A stretch of DNA of 64,000 nt from the NCBI GenBank assembly GCA_001939145.1, contig LSRX01000810.1:127577-191576 (forward strand). The letters are read 5' to 3'. This document shows, in pieces, positions 61,279 through 64,000 of this stretch (the stretch's first letter is position 1; every line of letters starts with the position of its first letter). The notes below the pieces were generated by a model. That model did not search any database. It was not told the DNA's origin and worked only from the letters and a program-made list of their open reading frames with translations. The stretch comes from Symbiodinium microadriaticum (Eukaryota > Sar > Dinophyceae > Suessiales > Symbiodiniaceae). The translations under genes were made by a program, and so were the position numbers.

Positions 61279-61362
61279 CTCTAGCCCCATAAGACCCGAC
61301 TAGACCAAAAGACTAGGATCCAAAACTCTTACAAACCGATAAGACCCGACTACAGACCAAAG
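61257..61362. repeat. Tandem repeat of ~50 bp spanning an intron and splice acceptor
   Basis: Two copies of CATAAGACCCGACTA(CA)GACCAAA(A)G...TCCAAAAC. The unit contains both the branch region and acceptor AG of the adjacent intron. Confidence 0.75.
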
Positions 61363-61368
61363 CAAGAC

Positions 61369-61485
61369 CTGCCAGCTCATGTCAATCAGGCCACAACAAG
61401 TTGGGGATCCACATGCATCGATGTGTATCCTCCAGGAGGCCTTTTCCCCAGCCAACGCAGTTTTGAGCAATCTGTCACATACTTT
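61369..61485 (-). CDS. GIY-YIG-like gene, first exon seen
   Basis: AATGCTCAG precedes it and TGGCAG|GTCTTG follows. 39 codons, phase 0 in and out: KVCDRLLKTALAGEKASWRI, then HIDACGSPTCCGLIDMSWQ. No ATG; a further 5' exon must lie in 61490-61725 or beyond. Confidence 0.6.
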
Positions 61486-61728
61486 CTGAGCATTGGAGAT
61501 ACGGGCTTTAAGGCTTAAGGTTTAAAGGGGTACCATAACTTCGGGTTGTTTGGGTTCAGGTTTTAAGGATTATACTTCAGGTACGAGGGCATAGAAGTCG
61601 ACTATAGTTATGACCTTACACATCTATAGAATCAGATCTTGCTCCAAATTTGCGTTGGGAAACTACCCAGGCAACGAGAACCGTGATGACAAGCAGCAAG
61701 GATCTTCCCTGCCAGCAGCTAGACAACT

Positions 61729-62096
61729 CTAGGCGCTACGGGGATTTTTTTCGGGCCTCTTGCCTTTCTTGGGGTTCGGGGTTGTCGTCACAGCCTCAGG
61801 TGGCTTGGCCTCGTTGGCACCTCTCTTCGGTCCCACCTTCTTCTTTAGCTTCCTGAATAAGGAGAGCACACTTGGGTTTTTTTGTAACAGAACATCTCGC
61901 CGTCCGAGCACCGAATAATTGCGGCTAGCGACTTGTTCTTCACCTCCAATGATGTAGCCAAAACCATCCTCGGCTAGCCATATAGAAGTACGGAGGTATT
62001 CAGATTTGCGAGCAGGATCGCAAGGATCTATGATTGAGTACTGCATGCATACATCATGGAGAAGTTTTGAGATGGTATGAAAACATATACGAGAAT
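61729..62096 (-). CDS. Unrecognised four-exon gene, last exon
   Basis: GCGACAG precedes it and the frame ends at TAG (61729-61731). It contains ICFHTISKLLHDVCMQYSII, LRTSIWLAEDGFGYIIGGEE and a Lys/Arg/Pro-rich tail (LKKKVGPKRGANEAKPPEAV) that could be a nuclear-localisation or nucleic-acid-binding tail. Phase 1 in. No family recognised. Confidence 0.65.
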
Positions 62097-62198
62097 CTGT
62101 CGCTTGACATCCTCGCACTTGGACTCGAGGTGGCTCAGCTGCCTCGGCTACTATGATGGACCTGCGTCACTCTCAGCTACTCAGCTACTCCCACTCAC

Positions 62199-62347
62199 GG
62201 GGAATTTTCGTGAACATCAGGGCGGGTTGCGAATCACTGAACTGCTTGACCTTGGCCTCTGCCTGTAGCTTCGCCAGGTCATCGTACAAAGTCCCCAAAC
62301 AAGTGATCACCTCGTGCATCTTCTTCATCTCCCTGAGCAGCAGAGGT
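62199..62347 (-). CDS. Unrecognised four-exon gene, exon 3
   Basis: TTTGCCAG precedes it and CCCC|GTGAGT follows. Reads PLLLREMKKMHEVITCLGTL then YDDLAKLQAEAKVKQFSDSQ, helical and coiled-coil-like. 149 nt, phase 2 in and 1 out, matching neighbours. Introns are 80 and 102 nt. Confidence 0.7.
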
Positions 62348-62427
62348 CTGGCAAACAGGAAACGAAGCCATATTATTTGGTGCGTCCCAAGCTATTTGTG
62401 CAGTCTGAACATATTTAAGCATCCCAC

Positions 62428-62531
62428 GAAGCCGCTGTAGCATCCCGGTCATCAAGTTTCTCGACAAACTTGGCCAACTTGTCCCGACACGAGACAGACT
62501 CTTGCATATGGCGCAGGATAGTGTCTGACAC
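62428..62531 (-). CDS. Unrecognised four-exon gene, exon 2
   Basis: ATATCTCAG precedes it and GCTTC|GTGGGA follows. Reads VSDTILRHMQESVSCRDKLA then KFVEKLDDRDATAA. Phase 0 in, 2 out. Confidence 0.65.
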
Positions 62532-62585
62532 CTGAGATATTGTATGCAGAGGCTCCAATTATAAGAATAACTACAACATCCACAC

Positions 62586-62819
62586 ACCCAGCTGGAAGGA
62601 ACCCCTAAGCCGAGGTGCCTTATCCTTGCCATTCTCCACGGAACAAGTCCCGTAAGCCTTGAGATTCCAGTCGTCCAGGTTGCCCGGCTGGAAGCTGTTG
62701 GCCATGCCGGACACCTGGCCTTCGGCGCTCGTGGAATCTTTTAGGTTCTCAGTTTCACGAGTCCCGCGGGTGCCGTGGGTCCTATGATCGACCCAGTACT
62801 CAGTCTCCTCGTCATCGTA
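62586..62819 (-). CDS. Unrecognised four-exon gene, exon 1 seen
   Basis: ATGCAAG precedes it and CTGGGT|GTGTGG follows. 78 codons: YDDEETEYWVDHRTHGTRGT, then RETENLKDSTSAEGQVSGMA, then NSFQPGNLDDWNLKAYGTCS. Clearly protein-like. The left boundary and the 54-nt intron are tentative; a GC site (AATG|GCAAGG) with the acceptor TCAG|AC is an equally phased alternative. It may connect to the exon at 63725-63842. Confidence 0.6.
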
Positions 62820-62884
62820 CTTGCATTTCCTTGGCCGAGATTAGAACAGACTTGCTACAGAGCAAAACATATCTACAAAAAGGT

Positions 62885-62965
62885 TTCCTACAGTCTGTCA
62901 GACAAAAGCAGAGAGAGATTCAGGGGGATAGCGAGACAGATAGAGAGAGAGGGAGGGAATGTAGG
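62885..62965. repeat. GA-rich low-complexity run
   Basis: AGAGAGAGATTC / AGATAGAGAGAGAGGG run. Confidence 0.85.
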
Positions 62966-63409
62966 ATAAGTTGTTGTCGAGCTATCATAAACCTAGTTTC
63001 AGAAACACTACAAAAGTATCGCAGTAGAGGAGATGCCCCAGCAACACACAATACTGAAACAGTGTAATCTTCACTAACCACATATCGATCGTGAAATAAG
63101 AACACCGCTTGAAATAAAGCCTGAAAGGCCCCCAAAAGCCCCAACACACCCCAGCTACCCCACGAGCCCGGACCACAAATTCCCGTTAAGTCGAACCCCA
63201 GACCCCATGGAAACATGAGATATACAAGCTGTTCTAGACCATGCATAGAACCGAAGGTAGCAAAAGAAGAAACCCTATATGCCCCCCATAGGCCGTTAGT
63301 ATTATATCTATGGCACAGAAGCGTCCCAATAACCCAAATTAAGATAGCCCTGAGCCCTAACGATCCTAAGCCCAAGGACAAGTGACACTTCTCCATAAGA
63401 AGACTTTAA

Positions 63410-63560
63410 AATCTGTATGACACATCAACCCTTCAAACCCTCTAAGAACCGAGCCCTGCACAACCGCGTGCCAAGACTTGATGCACCGAAGCAGCCGACA
63501 GTGCCCTGGGTGTGCCTCGCACCAAGTGACGACCTGCTTCACACGCTTCCTCGGGAAAGC
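63410..63560 (-). CDS. Possible exon, frame ambiguous
   Basis: Two frames are open: KRVKQVVTWCEAHPGHCRLL and EACEAGRHLVRGTPRALSAA. The second keeps phase with the exon at 63725-63842 through the acceptor CCCGAG|GAAGCG, and ends at TAG. Confidence 0.35.
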
Positions 63561-63724
63561 GGTATGTTGTGATATTATTGAAATATTTTGCGTCTTTTCG
63601 GTGTTGGGATACTTGTATTGCAAGGACAATTAGACTTGTGTATAATTTCATTATTTTAGCATTAGCAGCCATGCACAGAACTGGAGCCTAGAGTCTCCTT
63701 CAGGCCCAGCCCACCCTCGCTGAC

Positions 63725-63842
63725 CGGTTTTTTCATATCGCTCTCGGAGTAAAAGCCACCATCTGTGGCGAGCTCGCGGAACTTGGAAGTCTCCTTCCAA
63801 ACCTCAACCTTCCGCATAAACTCTTCCTCCAGCCAAGAGGCA
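63725..63842 (-). CDS. Exon, 'ASWLEEEFMRKVEVWKETSK'
   Basis: ATGCACAG precedes it and CCG|GTCAGC follows. 39 codons: ASWLEEEFMRKVEVWKETSK then FRELATDGGFYSESDMKKP. Helical, acidic. Probably an upstream exon of the gene at 62.8-61.7 kb. Confidence 0.6.
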
Positions 63843-63919
63843 CTGTGCATTAAATGTTTCGACACCCCCCAACCCCAAAAGCCCCTAAACCTTATATATA
63901 TAGCCTAGCCTAAGACTAA

Positions 63920-64000
63920 TTATTCTCTGCAGTTTGGGAGTCTCGCTTTCCACCAGCTTCGCTCATGATTGCGATGAGGTCGTCGCGAATTCGTCCCTTC
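63920..64000 (-). CDS. Partial exon at the window edge
   Basis: The minus frame reads GRIRDDLIAIMSEAGGKRDS then QTAENN and a stop. A 5' splice site (GAAGCTG|GTGGAA or AAA|GCGAGA) probably ends the coding part earlier. It continues beyond the window. Confidence 0.45.
   Translation of the reverse strand, partial: EGTNSRRPHRNHERSWWKARLPNCRE

Overview
This is nuclear DNA of a eukaryote, most likely a dinoflagellate of the Symbiodiniaceae type. The evidence is plant-type telomere heptamers (TTTAGGG/CCCTAAA) scattered internally through the window, many tiny exons with GT and GC 5' splice sites, very frequent short hairpin elements and microsatellites, and a 14-base match to the core of the dinoflagellate trans-spliced leader at the start of an intronless gene. 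There are no bacterial operons, no rRNA and no CRISPR. Most long reading frames in the window are microsatellite translations, so I built gene models by reading splice sites and codon phase by eye.

Layout. 0-4 kb: microsatellites, hairpin elements and two possible minus-strand exons. 4.4-6.5 kb: an intact intronless minus-strand gene for a multi-pass membrane protein with a TIR-like C-terminal domain, carrying a relict spliced leader, so probably a reinserted cDNA. 9.4-10.8 kb: five tandem copies of a ~284-bp unit. About 13.7-56.7 kb: the main object, a series of about 30 very small minus-strand exons (about 30-110 nt) separated by introns mostly of 0.5-5 kb. Read from high to low coordinates they spell two successive copies of a fold resembling the HpcH/HpaI aldolase (pyruvate-aldolase TIM-barrel) family: copy 1 from ~55.8 to ~39.0 kb, copy 2 from ~32.5 to ~14.9 kb. 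Most exons lie in GC-rich pockets with CCCTAAA-type repeats on the left and TTTAGGG-type repeats on the right, so on the sense strand introns tend to begin with (G)TTTAGGG and end with CCCTAAA. In several cases the repeat itself supplies the 5' splice site (exon|GTTTAG). Other coding-like sequences sit within these introns: 20.3-21.4 kb, 29.3-29.9 kb (a membrane tail behind an in-frame TAG), 53.1-53.3 kb (a tyrosine-recombinase-like fragment) and 53.5-53.8 kb on the plus strand.

57.6-64.0 kb: a denser minus-strand cluster with ordinary short introns (45-230 nt) and no telomere-like intron rims. In transcription order it holds an unrecognised gene with four phase-matched exons (62.8-61.7 kb, possibly starting beyond the window edge), a five-exon gene ending in a GIY-YIG-like domain (61.5-59.8 kb), and a two-exon gene resembling a DDE-type transposase (59.7-57.7 kb). 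All are on one strand, as is usual for dinoflagellate gene clusters.

Between genes the window is full of ~75-110-bp perfect or near-perfect hairpins in at least seven families (MITE-like), interstitial telomere arrays and simple repeats. Several single-N positions with duplicated flanks look like assembly joins.
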